Origin: Halobacteriovorax sp.
Lineage (GTDB): Bacteria > Bdellovibrionota > Bacteriovoracia > Bacteriovoracales > Bacteriovoracaceae
Reading direction: 5' to 3'
NCBI GenBank assembly: GCA_002720865.1
Contig: PBIO01000018.1
Span: forward strand, 1-64,000
Length of the DNA: 64,000 nucleotides
Part shown: piece after piece, positions 7,489 to 16,155 of the stretch
Layout: each line of letters opens with the position of its first letter
Position numbering within the stretch: position 1 is the stretch's first letter
Notes under the pieces: model-generated
The model's database searches: none
What the model was told of the DNA's origin: nothing
What the model saw: only the letters and a program-made list of their open reading frames with translations
Translations under genes and position numbers: made by a program

Positions 7489-8769
7489 TTAAGCAGCCTC
7501 TGAATCATCCTCTTCCTGCTCAGCTTTTTCGATTTCTTCTTTTAAAATAGTTAATTGAAAACTATCAATTTGCCCAGATTCGATAATAGTAACGTCTTTC
7601 TTTCTAAGAAAATTAATAATTGATCGAGGAGTAATCGTAATTGTATCTTCAGAGTTCCAGTATTTTTTTCCAATTAAAAAACAAATACCAGTTTGAGCAA
7701 CAATCAAAGCAACAAGAGCTAAATAAGGATGAGTCAAGATTTGAAGATAAAGAGTCCCAGCCATTGTGATTAGATACCCAAGGGCCATAATCGTCCCCAC
7801 TGATGAGGGAGTAAATCCATATTCTCGATTTAAAATATGATGAATATGGAGTTGGTCTCCTTTAAAAGGAGACTTCTTATTATAGACTCTTCTTAAGAAG
7901 CTAACACCTAGCTCTACCATAGGAAGTGTCAGAGGGATAATAGCAAGAACACCTGATCTAACGGGGCTAAAATTGTCAGCTCTTACGGCCTGCCATAAAA
8001 AGCTACTTAGAAGTAAAGTACTAAAACCAACCAAACTTCCACCAATCTCACCAAGATGAATTTTTGCAGGTTCTCTATTGAAGAAATAAAATGCGCCTAA
8101 GCAGGACATAAATAAGGCGGAGCAAATCACAATTTTAGGACTGTTATGATATGCTCCCAAGAACATAAAGGTTCCATAGGAAACCATTCCTAGTTTTAAA
8201 GTTAAGGTATCAAGTCCATCCAATAAGTTTGATCCATTGACAACTCCCAATCCCCAAAAACAAATTATGATGAATACAATCTGATTATGATGCATGGAAA
8301 GTAAATGTGAGCAAAGTGTGGCGTAAAGAACAACTGACGACACTTGTCCCATAAGCTTAACAATAGGCCTTAATTCAATTTTGTCATCAAGATAGCCATA
8401 AAGATTTATTAGAGCACCAGCGATTAAAAAATATTCGATCAAACGAATATCTTTTGCGTTAAAGACGTTAAAAAACTCAGGGAAAAATTTGCAGAAGAGT
8501 AAGCTAGCATAGATCCCTGCCCCAAGAGCAAGACCACCTAACTGAATAGCATTTGATTTAGACTTTCTTGCTGGCACATAAAAAAGCCTTTTTAAAAGCT
8601 GGTTTTGACTTCTTGATATAAGAAGTAAAACGCTAAAGAGCCCAGACGTCAGAACGAAGGAGCCTCCCATGGCCTTATATAAATTTGGATTCGAAAAAAT
8701 ATCTAAAATAAGGCCTCCATCGCCATACTTCTCATTACTTATCGGTCTTAAACTTAAGAAGTAAAACAC
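7489..8769 (-). CDS. WecA/MraY-type polyprenyl-phosphate glycosyl-1-phosphate transferase
   Basis: This 426-residue polytopic membrane protein is of the MraY/WecA superfamily. The signature motifs are present: GYLDDK at 125-130, NLLDGLD at 181-187, and HIHH at 308-311, the cytoplasmic loop motif of WecA-type members. It should transfer a sugar-1-phosphate to undecaprenyl phosphate and so initiate a lipid-linked polysaccharide. The C-terminal tail of about 65 residues is acidic and soluble, longer than in typical WecA. It heads the operon with the two GT4 genes and is divergent from another GT4 gene. Confidence 0.85.
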   Translation of the reverse strand: MFYFLSLRPISNEKYGDGGLILDIFSNPNLYKAMGGSFVLTSGLFSVLLLISRSQNQLLKRLFYVPARKSKSNAIQLGGLALGAGIYASLLFCKFFPEFFNVFNAKDIRLIEYFLIAGALINLYGYLDDKIELRPIVKLMGQVSSVVLYATLCSHLLSMHHNQIVFIIICFWGLGVVNGSNLLDGLDTLTLKLGMVSYGTFMFLGAYHNSPKIVICSALFMSCLGAFYFFNREPAKIHLGEIGGSLVGFSTLLLSSFLWQAVRADNFSPVRSGVLAIIPLTLPMVELGVSFLRRVYNKKSPFKGDQLHIHHILNREYGFTPSSVGTIMALGYLITMAGTLYLQILTHPYLALVALIVAQTGICFLIGKKYWNSEDTITITPRSIINFLRKKDVTIIESGQIDSFQLTILKEEIEKAEQEEDDSEAA

Positions 8770-8861
8770 TTGGGTATCGTTTCAAAAAATGAACATATTT
8801 TTCCTATTAAAGGTTAAAATAATAACAAGGAATTAGCCTTTCTGGAGTAAAACTATCGGGC

Positions 8862-10001
8862 ATGAAATTATGTTTTTTTGTACATGAATGCTTAATGGAG
8901 GCTGGTCACACTAGGGCCATGGTTGAGCTTATTAGGCATCTTCCAAAAGGAGCAATTGAAGAGCTCCACTTGGTCTATTTCGAAGGGGCCTCTAGCTTAG
9001 AGTTATTTCCAGAGTTTCACGGTAAAATTATCCACCACAAAGTTCCTTTTAAAGCTATCTTTCCCTTTCTCTTTAAAGCGATCTTCTTTCAGGTTTGGTG
9101 TTTTATCTTAATTAACCTCGTTCTCCCTCCTGGAATTAAAAAAATAGGAATAGGAACGGCCTGCCTTGATATCGATTTTTGTAATGTACAGTTTGTTCAA
9201 TCCCAGTGGGAGCCTTATTACTTTAAGGACAAAAGTTTCTTAAGTATTAAGACTATGTATAAGAAAATATTATTTTTCTATTTTAAGCTCTGTGAAAACT
9301 ACCTCTTTAGAAAAGAAGGCTTGAAAATATTGGCCTTAAGCGACTTTGTGAATTCCTATTTAGTTAATAAATTTAATATTAGCTCTAAAAATATCAAAAC
9401 CATATATAGCAGCGTTAATCTTAAACATTTCCCTTTGCCTAACCGGGAAAAAGTCATTGCTAAAGAAGAGCTCATTCAAGAGCATCAAGAGCTTTTAACA
9501 CTTGATTTAGAGCTACCCGTATATTTGTTTGTTGGAGCCTATGAACGTAAAGGATTAGCAAAAGCTATAAGCCTACTTATGGAGAAACCCGGAGCGCAGT
9601 TCATTATTATTGGAAAGCCAGAAAAAGGAAATAGTTTCCAATTCGATGATTCATTAAAAATATTTAAAATAGCTTTTACCACTCATATTCAAAAATTTTA
9701 TGAGTTAAGTGATGTTTTTATCTTTCCGACAATATATGAGCCTTATGGATTAGTTATTGCTGAAGCTGCCGCTATGGGAAATATCGTGTATGTTCCGAAA
9801 AATAATGTAGGAGCAAGTGAAATTCTTAAGGGACTAAAAAGCGTGAGGTTTTTAGAGGATATACAAGAGCTTCCTTTTTTAAAAGCTCCCCTTTCTAAAG
9901 ACGAAAGGATCTTGAATGCCCAAGAAGTAAGACAAAGACTTGAGGATTACAGCTGGGAAAAAGCCTCGAAGAAATTTCTTAGCTTTACCTATTCTTCTTA
10001 A
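8862..10001 (+). CDS. Glycosyltransferase family 4 protein
   Basis: This 379-residue GT-B protein has the GT4 donor motif EPYGLVIAEAAAMGN near residues 296-310 and an EAGHTRAMVELIRHL segment near the N-terminus. A hydrophobic stretch at about 67-90 may dip into the membrane. It is the only plus-strand gene of this locus, is divergent from the WecA-like gene with a 92-nt gap, and converges on the SLBB gene with a 17-nt overlap. It probably contributes to the same polysaccharide. Confidence 0.85.
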   Translation: MKLCFFVHECLMEAGHTRAMVELIRHLPKGAIEELHLVYFEGASSLELFPEFHGKIIHHKVPFKAIFPFLFKAIFFQVWCFILINLVLPPGIKKIGIGTACLDIDFCNVQFVQSQWEPYYFKDKSFLSIKTMYKKILFFYFKLCENYLFRKEGLKILALSDFVNSYLVNKFNISSKNIKTIYSSVNLKHFPLPNREKVIAKEELIQEHQELLTLDLELPVYLFVGAYERKGLAKAISLLMEKPGAQFIIIGKPEKGNSFQFDDSLKIFKIAFTTHIQKFYELSDVFIFPTIYEPYGLVIAEAAAMGNIVYVPKNNVGASEILKGLKSVRFLEDIQELPFLKAPLSKDERILNAQEVRQRLEDYSWEKASKKFLSFTYSS

Positions 10002-10551
10002 CTTCTCTGTAAAGCAAAATACTAGAAAGTACCGTGGCGACGACTCCGATTAGGCCAGTATAATAAGCTCTGTCTTCTTGCCAATAATCTTTTTCAACAA
10101 AGACCATATCGCCGGGTCTTAAGGTTTTTAGAGCAGCTTCGTTATTTCCACCTTTTTCAAGGTCATAAAATTTATTATCAAAACCTCCTTTATCCCCTTT
10201 TCGCATCAATTTGACATTATCAATTCTGGCCTGAGGGTTTGGGCCGCCGGCATAACTAATCCCTTCTAAGAGAGAAGTTTCTACGGGAACAAAATGAAGA
10301 CCTGGTCTTTGAAAGTAGCCCCAAAAATGAACAGGAATTAAAACCTTTCCTTTTATAGAAGGCGAGTAATAAACAGAACCCGCAGACTTTCCAATATTTT
10401 TAGTCTCAGACGGAAGAGCTAGTCGACTTAAATCATAATCAACATTGTCTGTTGGCTTTTTATTCTGAGCAAATACAGACCCGGAGCTAAGCAATAAAGA
10501 GAGGTTTAAAAGTAGAACTTTAAAGTGTTTCAATAGTGTTTTTTCAATCAT
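9985..10551 (-). CDS. SLBB-domain polysaccharide export-like protein, short
   Basis: This 188-residue protein has a signal peptide (hydrophobic 10-25, ending near VFAQ), an SLBB-like beta-grasp region at about 65-150 (VPVHFWGYFQRPGLHFVP, then SLLEGISYAGGP, then LRPGDMVFVEKDY), and a C-terminal membrane segment at about 163-180. The SLBB domain is the ring-forming part of Wza-type exporters. The N-terminal Poly_export domain of Wza is missing and the C-terminal helix anchors the protein differently, so it may be a periplasmic adaptor. It follows the O-antigen ligase gene in the same direction. Confidence 0.7.
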   Translation of the reverse strand: MIEKTLLKHFKVLLLNLSLLLSSGSVFAQNKKPTDNVDYDLSRLALPSETKNIGKSAGSVYYSPSIKGKVLIPVHFWGYFQRPGLHFVPVETSLLEGISYAGGPNPQARIDNVKLMRKGDKGGFDNKFYDLEKGGNNEAALKTLRPGDMVFVEKDYWQEDRAYYTGLIGVVATVLSSILLYREVKKNR

Positions 10552-10566
10552 TTTAATATGCTAGCA

Positions 10567-10584
10567 CCACCATTTTCATGGTGG
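10567..10584 (-). other. Perfect hairpin between ligase and SLBB genes
   Basis: A 7-bp perfect inverted repeat (CCACCAT and ATGGTGG) with a 4-nt loop sits in the 43-nt spacer before the SLBB gene. No T-run follows, so it is not a standard terminator. It could block exonucleases or tune translation of the downstream gene. Confidence 0.4.
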
Positions 10585-10594
10585 CAAGCAGGAT

Positions 10595-12154
10595 TTACGC
10601 ATTTTGTTGAAGCGTTATTTTCTTGGGATAGGCCTTATAAAAGCTGGTAAAGGCAATGGCCAAGTAAAGCCAATAAAACTGAAACTCTGGGGGAAATAGT
10701 ATTCCAATGGCCCCCCACTGACCTAAGGTTGTTGCGGTCACCATTACGAAGCAATAGCAGACTATCCTATAGACCATAAAGTTCTTTCGTCTTAAGGCGG
10801 TTATCATCAAGGAAGCGAGAATAAACGGAGTCACTATAACTGTAGAGATGATGAAGAGACTTCCTAATCCCATCTCTGTGGCCACATGAGCGAAAAAATT
10901 ATCCATGGTCCAATATAAATTTTGATCCACATCGACACTTTCTTTTCTTCTTTGACCATAAGCTTCAAGATAATTCGTGGCCATTCCAAGACCAAGGCCT
11001 AAGGGGTTTTCTAGTCTTCGACCGATTGCACCAAGACCAGCACTAAAAGAGGCCCTCCTACTGGCAGCTTTATCTAGGCTGTTTACGGCCTCATATCGAG
11101 CAACAACTTTTTCAACAGTCATATACTCACTCAGTCCCTTCGATTGACTTAATCCATAGGCCCCGAGGATGACAAAAGCTGCTATACCCACTGCAATACC
11201 TATAATTCTTTTAGCAACAAATCTGGTTCCTAGAATCGAGAAAAATAGACCAATAGAAATCACAAAGATTTCTTTAAAGAAGCTTGATCTCACCTGCGAT
11301 ATAAGAACGGCAAAAAGAGATAATACAGTAAAAGAAAAAATAAAAAGTTTTTTAGGAGTACTCAACTTCTGAGCTTCGTCCCCGCCGGGCTGAACTGACC
11401 AAAGAAAGATAAAAGCTGAAGATAAATAAAAATGAGAAGCATAGCCTCCAGGCTGGTCGGTCGTTCCCCAAGGCCTAAAGTGTTGAACGGAGGAGAAGTT
11501 TTTGTATTTTTCAAACAAAGTCGCATAATTATTGCTAATAGAGTACATAAACTCAGTCCCTTGGGTGGACTGAAAAATAGCCAATAAAGCCTCTAAAACT
11601 ATGAAGAACATAAAAGTCTTCAAGAAGTCTTTAAAAAGCCTTGAGGTAGGGTCTAATTCAAAATTTAAAATCGTAAAAAAATAGAAGATTGGTAGAATAT
11701 AAAACTTACCGGCCGCGAAGGAAGGTATAAAGCCCGCCCCTAGTGGATTAAAGAGACAAACAACAAACCATAAAAAATGGCCTAATAACATCCAAATAAA
11801 AAAGTTGGGTGTCCTATGAAAATTAATAATCCTACCTGTTTTAGCAAAACTTCTAAATACAAGGATAACAATTTGAAAATCACTTATTAGACGAAAAAAA
11901 GGATTATAGCCCCAGATCACTTTAATTTGTCCCGCCACGAGAGAATATAAAATCACAATAAAAAATGCCTGATCCCAGCGAAGGAAAATTACGGCTAAAA
12001 AAGAAACGATGGCTAAAACGGCACCTGAATAGAGAGTCATAGGAGAACCGAGAAAATTAAAGAGGAAATGTATGGTCATAAAAACCATAAAAGCACGGAG
12101 AAAATATATCTGCTCACCAAGTCTATGTGTGGTCTGCTCTACTACATTGTCCAA
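10595..12154 (-). CDS. O-antigen ligase/polymerase (Wzy/WaaL-type) membrane protein
   Basis: This 519-residue protein has about 11-12 hydrophobic segments and the large periplasmic loop typical of WaaL/Wzy enzymes, at about residues 330-420. That loop contains RRASFSAGLGAIGRRLENPLGLG, close to the usual pattern of a basic residue followed by NPLxGxG. It would join polysaccharide repeats or ligate them to an acceptor in the periplasm. It lies between the Wzz-like gene and the SLBB gene, all on the minus strand, forming a Wzy-dependent export set. Ligase and polymerase cannot be told apart by sequence alone. Confidence 0.75.
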   Translation of the reverse strand: MDNVVEQTTHRLGEQIYFLRAFMVFMTIHFLFNFLGSPMTLYSGAVLAIVSFLAVIFLRWDQAFFIVILYSLVAGQIKVIWGYNPFFRLISDFQIVILVFRSFAKTGRIINFHRTPNFFIWMLLGHFLWFVVCLFNPLGAGFIPSFAAGKFYILPIFYFFTILNFELDPTSRLFKDFLKTFMFFIVLEALLAIFQSTQGTEFMYSISNNYATLFEKYKNFSSVQHFRPWGTTDQPGGYASHFYLSSAFIFLWSVQPGGDEAQKLSTPKKLFIFSFTVLSLFAVLISQVRSSFFKEIFVISIGLFFSILGTRFVAKRIIGIAVGIAAFVILGAYGLSQSKGLSEYMTVEKVVARYEAVNSLDKAASRRASFSAGLGAIGRRLENPLGLGLGMATNYLEAYGQRRKESVDVDQNLYWTMDNFFAHVATEMGLGSLFIISTVIVTPFILASLMITALRRKNFMVYRIVCYCFVMVTATTLGQWGAIGILFPPEFQFYWLYLAIAFTSFYKAYPKKITLQQNA

Positions 12155-12226
12155 TTTAAATCCATGAATGGGTTCTCTAATAGAATATCAGAGAACCTAA
12201 AAAAAATAAGAATTTTAACGAATAAC

Positions 12227-13732
12227 CTAGTGAAAGTCGGGGGTATTTCCGATGATTTCTAAATCTTCGAAATTATTCTTAAGCTCGTATTCATCGTAAA
12301 TTCGGCCATCGAAAATATATCTTAAGATGACGATGAATAATAAAAGAAAGCAAGAAAAGAATATTGAAACAAAAATCATCTTAGTTTTCGCAATCTTTTT
12401 ATAACTAGATAATTCAGATTGATAGTTATCAAATACTAAGTCCGCAACAATCGTAGATTCAGCAAGCCTCAGTTGTACTAGTTTTTGCTCCAACAATTTA
12501 ATTAACTCTAGATTTGGTTGATATTCTTTAATTTGAACCTCTAGCTCAGTGCTCTCTTTTGTAAGTTTTTCTAGCTCTGTTCTAACTTTTTCAAATTCAA
12601 CACTTGTTTTAGAAAACTGATTTTTAATTACATTATAATTATGCTCACTTGTTGCCTTTGAGTTTTGCTTTCCTTTTGCAAAGCTCTCATCAACACCGTA
12701 TTTTTCCACATCACCAAGTGAAGCCAATTTTCTTTCATTAGTTTTAAGCTCTTGCTTAAGCTTTTTAGTAATCTCACTTCCATTAATTTGGTTTTGATTC
12801 TCAAAAGAAAGTTCAATACTAGCGATATCTTCTCTTAGTTGCTTTACTCGCTCTCTTAGCTTTTTTGCTTCAGTAACTTTAAAGAGCTCAGAATTCGTTG
12901 ATTTGTTTTTCTTCGCCAGAGTCTTTTTCGTTTGGCTAAGCTCAGTCTCAAGTCTATTTAGTCTAGATTTTTCACCGAAATAGTGCTGTCTAATCGAGTT
13001 AAGCCGGTTATTGGCCGTTTTAATCTTAACTTTAAACTGTGCTTGTTGATCTAGAAGACCTTTTATCATCTCTAGGTCCACTTCCTTTTTCTTTTTCTCT
13101 AAAAGCTCTTCAGAAATTTTAACTTGAGAAGTAACAAAATATCTAATTTGATTAAGCCTATCATTTTGTATGGCCTTAGAGACCACTTTTACTAGAGTAT
13201 CTGTCGTATTATGATCGAGTGATCTTACTGTGAGGCTATAACGATCTATCACATCATTTGACATATTTACTGAATAAAACTGACCTACTAGCCTAGCCAC
13301 TTTATCTCTTTCGCAGTCTTTATTACCGGAACAGGCCTTAAACATAGACTCAAATGTTTTTAGTTTTCGACTTCCAATAGAGTTGAAGTTTAGTTTTCTA
13401 AACTGATCTGACCTAATTAGCTCATCTGCAACTTTGTATTGAAAATCAACTGAATTCCCATAAGAGATAATTTCTGTCGGGTCCAAAGTAGAAGTTTTTT
13501 CACCTAGCATGGAAAAGATCATGCCGCTGGGTGAGTTACTAGCTTCATTTACATATTTAAAGCCAACCTTTCCACTATAAATTGTATTTTGCCCCATATA
13601 GGTATAGGAGGAATATGCAGCGGCTATAAGTGGAACTGAAATCGACAAAATCTTATATCGCTTCACCAGTTTCCACAAAAAAGGAAAGTTAATAATAGAT
13701 GTCTCATTTAAGACAATATTTAGCTTTTTCAT
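12227..13732 (-). CDS. Wzz/GumC-type chain-length determinant protein
   Basis: This protein of about 501 residues has N- and C-terminal membrane segments (about 28-45 and 455-477) flanking a long periplasmic region with extensive heptad-like coiled coil at about 190-440. This is the layout of Wzz and GumC co-polymerases. I place the start at 13732, where ATGA overlaps the upstream stop by 4 nt and GGAGG lies 8 nt before; a longer in-frame start at 13750 is less likely. Cys residues at about 133 and 138 may form a disulfide. It is coupled to the degenerate BY-kinase-like genes, the normal cytoplasmic partners of such proteins. Confidence 0.8.
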   Translation of the reverse strand: MKKLNIVLNETSIINFPFLWKLVKRYKILSISVPLIAAAYSSYTYMGQNTIYSGKVGFKYVNEASNSPSGMIFSMLGEKTSTLDPTEIISYGNSVDFQYKVADELIRSDQFRKLNFNSIGSRKLKTFESMFKACSGNKDCERDKVARLVGQFYSVNMSNDVIDRYSLTVRSLDHNTTDTLVKVVSKAIQNDRLNQIRYFVTSQVKISEELLEKKKKEVDLEMIKGLLDQQAQFKVKIKTANNRLNSIRQHYFGEKSRLNRLETELSQTKKTLAKKNKSTNSELFKVTEAKKLRERVKQLREDIASIELSFENQNQINGSEITKKLKQELKTNERKLASLGDVEKYGVDESFAKGKQNSKATSEHNYNVIKNQFSKTSVEFEKVRTELEKLTKESTELEVQIKEYQPNLELIKLLEQKLVQLRLAESTIVADLVFDNYQSELSSYKKIAKTKMIFVSIFFSCFLLLFIVILRYIFDGRIYDEYELKNNFEDLEIIGNTPDFH

Positions 13733-14577
13733 CCGAAAATCCTCCACCAAGGTTTCTTAAGTTTTTCCTCGGCTTCCTCTTCTTTAAGTTTTTGTTTTGT
13801 ATCAAATAATAAACCTTTTAAATTAATTCCATACCCCATAAAGAAGTTTTGAACTTCTTTTACATCTTTTGAGTTGCTTAATGATTGAGCCACAATAATG
13901 GATAGGCTTTCAAACTTCATAATAACGGGGAAATACTTCTCTGAATCCTTCTTAATCTTATGCAATTCTGGGACATCCCAAAAAATCAGATCATAGTTAT
14001 CAACTAAGTTATCAAATACTTCATCGTAACTAGCTGAAGACTCATCATTTGAGATTTCAAGCAGATTATCTAAATCAAAAAAATCAAAATGTCCGTAAAA
14101 TTGAAAATAGTCGCAGGGCTCTTCTCCCTCACCAATTTCAAGTTTTGCCTTCTTCGAAATCGAAACAATATCCTTGAATGCACCTTCGTTTAAATTATCT
14201 GAAACAATAGCTATCTTTAAATCATCTTTATGATCAAAGAAACTAGCTAATCCTAAAATACTTGTTTGTTGACTTGTTTGATATCCTGTTGAGGAAACGG
14301 CAAAGGATTTGACCCCACATTTATAGTCCTCATAAAAGCTACTCCCAATCTTAAAGAGTTCATGATGGTTACTCACTTTATAGAAGTACTTATTGGATCT
14401 TTTTTTATCTTTACTAGTAGTTTCGGGGCTAGGTCCTGGCTGACCAACTTGAACAGCAATTAAAAGTTCCGGCTTTGGGAGCCCAACTTTAGCCTCAGGA
14501 ACCTGACCTACAGACTCCTCCGGCTTCTCTACAGAAGAGAGCTGATTCTCTTTGAATTTCAGCTTCAATCCTGCCAC
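13729..14577 (-). CDS. BY-kinase/ParA-like protein lacking Walker A (copy B)
   Basis: This 282-residue protein has a Pro/Lys-rich N-terminus of about 75 residues, then a fold like the cytoplasmic BY-kinase (CpsD/Wzc-C) domain. At the P-loop position it reads FAVSSTGYQTSQQTSILGLASFF, with no GKS/T. The later YDLIFWDVPEL matches the Walker B region, YDxVIIDTPP, but with altered chemistry. There is no Tyr cluster at the C-terminus, which ends KKPWWRIFG. ATP binding is therefore doubtful and it may be a structural partner of the Wzz-like protein. It is a paralog of the neighbouring gene, immediately downstream of it and abutting. Confidence 0.65.
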   Translation of the reverse strand: MAGLKLKFKENQLSSVEKPEESVGQVPEAKVGLPKPELLIAVQVGQPGPSPETTSKDKKRSNKYFYKVSNHHELFKIGSSFYEDYKCGVKSFAVSSTGYQTSQQTSILGLASFFDHKDDLKIAIVSDNLNEGAFKDIVSISKKAKLEIGEGEEPCDYFQFYGHFDFFDLDNLLEISNDESSASYDEVFDNLVDNYDLIFWDVPELHKIKKDSEKYFPVIMKFESLSIIVAQSLSNSKDVKEVQNFFMGYGINLKGLLFDTKQKLKEEEAEEKLKKPWWRIFG

Positions 14578-15984
14578 TTATGCACCCTTCTTCTTATATT
14601 CAGTTCCATCTGGATTATATAAAAGCCCTTTAATCTCTACTTGGTATCTCTTGTAATACCCTACGAGTTCATGGACTTCTTTAATTTTAGTTTTATCTTT
14701 AGCAACGATTAGCGATACGCTATCGAGAGATCTAATGATTGGAAAATAAACTTCTTTTTGGTTATCAAGAACACTCACCTCAGGCATATCCCATAAGATC
14801 AGGTCATAGCTATCAACTAAAAAGTCTACAAAGTCCTCAAAATCGAAAGTTCTAATTTTTCTAGAAACCTTTCGAAGTTGTTCAAAATCCATTAGCTCAA
14901 TGCCATTGGTAACACCTACGTCATAAGTAATATCTTCATCAAATACCTGACGAGATTCATTTTTCTCAATGCCCATATATTCATTGTAAAAAGAATGAGC
15001 GACACCTTCACTAACGATTAAGGTTTTGACGTCGGTGTGATAATTAAAGAAAGTTGAAACGCCGAAAACTGTTTTTTGCCTTATTAAATCTAAATCGTAG
15101 CTACTAAAAGCAAAGCTTTTTAGGCCCTCTTTAAAATCTTTTAAATACTGACTACCAGTTTTAAAAAGTTCAACATGATCTTTTGCTTTATAATAAAAGC
15201 CATTATGCTGCTTACCTCTTTTCTTTGAGAGGGTATGTTTTTCATATGAAAGTTTTTTAAGTTCTTTTTCTTCATCTGATGCTTCAAATTTACTAATCTG
15301 ACCGTCTACTTCATTTTCGAGCTTCTCTTCTTCAGAAAACTTACTCTTAAATACAAATTTTTTGTCTGATTTTTCTTCAAATTCCTTATTGAAATTTAGG
15401 TGACTTTCAGGCTTCTCTTTTATTTCATCACGTTTTTCATTTTTTATTTCTGGACTGCTCTGAAGAAATTCTGAATTTAGCTCACGATCAAGCTCTTTAA
15501 AATCAATTTTGATTTCTCTAGGTCTGTGAGTTTCCTGCTCTTCAGAAATATAATCCACATCGCTTCTGCGAGTATAATTGAATTTTTTAAATTTTTGTTC
15601 TTCAACTTCGCTTGGTTTTTTCTTGTCGTAAAGAACCTCTACTCGATTGGCCTCTTCAACGCCGATTTTTTCAACAACTACTTTTCTAATATCAGTATTG
15701 TTTTTAATAAAATCATTCAAATCTGCTGGATCAACTTTTTTTATGTCCTTGTCCGTGTAGACTGTGACATTAGTGACTTCAGGCTGATTCTTTTCTTCTT
15801 CCGTAAGAGGTCTAACTTTAATTGGTGCCTCAGAAAATTCTGAATGCACATTGAAGCCCTCAAGAGGATCAGGTCCTCCATCTTGAACTTCTGTCTTCGC
15901 TCTTTTTTCAGGACGTTTGTACTGTTCTTCGTCCTCGATAATTACGAAGTTTTGTGAATCTTTTTTCTTGAGACTGTTTCCCAT
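14578..15984 (-). CDS. BY-kinase/ParA-like protein lacking Walker A (copy A)
   Basis: This 468-residue protein has an extremely charged, Lys/Glu-rich, probably disordered N-terminal half (about residues 1-260), followed by a domain paralogous to the downstream gene. Matching blocks include HVELFKTGSQYLKDFKEGLK, SFAFSSYDLDLIRQKTVFGV and YDLILWDMPEVS. As in the paralog, the P-loop lacks GKS/T. It is the first gene of the operon that continues with copy B, the Wzz-like gene, the ligase and the SLBB gene. It may be a scaffold that senses or holds the export complex rather than a kinase. Confidence 0.65.
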   Translation of the reverse strand: MGNSLKKKDSQNFVIIEDEEQYKRPEKRAKTEVQDGGPDPLEGFNVHSEFSEAPIKVRPLTEEEKNQPEVTNVTVYTDKDIKKVDPADLNDFIKNNTDIRKVVVEKIGVEEANRVEVLYDKKKPSEVEEQKFKKFNYTRRSDVDYISEEQETHRPREIKIDFKELDRELNSEFLQSSPEIKNEKRDEIKEKPESHLNFNKEFEEKSDKKFVFKSKFSEEEKLENEVDGQISKFEASDEEKELKKLSYEKHTLSKKRGKQHNGFYYKAKDHVELFKTGSQYLKDFKEGLKSFAFSSYDLDLIRQKTVFGVSTFFNYHTDVKTLIVSEGVAHSFYNEYMGIEKNESRQVFDEDITYDVGVTNGIELMDFEQLRKVSRKIRTFDFEDFVDFLVDSYDLILWDMPEVSVLDNQKEVYFPIIRSLDSVSLIVAKDKTKIKEVHELVGYYKRYQVEIKGLLYNPDGTEYKKKGA

Positions 15985-16094
15985 AAAATTTAATTAGTCC
16001 AAGTTTTGGACGTTATACCTCATCTTCTTTTCGACATTTTGAGGAAAAAAGTTAGCGCTCTGGTTAACTAATTTTAGCGGAAATAATTGCAATC

Positions 16095-16130
16095 CGAGTA
16101 AAGTTATCTACATAATAGGATAACTACTCG
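16095..16130. repeat. Inverted repeat between pheT and the polysaccharide operon
   Basis: CGAGT and AGTTATC on the left pair with GATAACT and ACTCG on the right, giving 12 bp with a 2-nt bulge around a 10-nt AT-rich loop. It lies 25 nt past the pheT stop and about 110 nt upstream of the 14578-15984 gene. No T-run follows on either strand, so it could be an unusual pheT terminator or an operator for the polysaccharide operon. Confidence 0.45.
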
Positions 16131-16155
16131 AATCGAAAGGAACTCTTAAGAAAAA

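Noticed and set aside
10567-10584. Terminator between ligase and SLBB genes
   Set aside because: The hairpin is perfect but no T-run follows, so it is listed only as a hairpin.
15526-15843. 105-codon Phe/Ile-rich plus-strand frame
   Set aside because: Antisense of the Lys/Glu-rich half of the degenerate kinase-like gene, with no ribosome-binding site.
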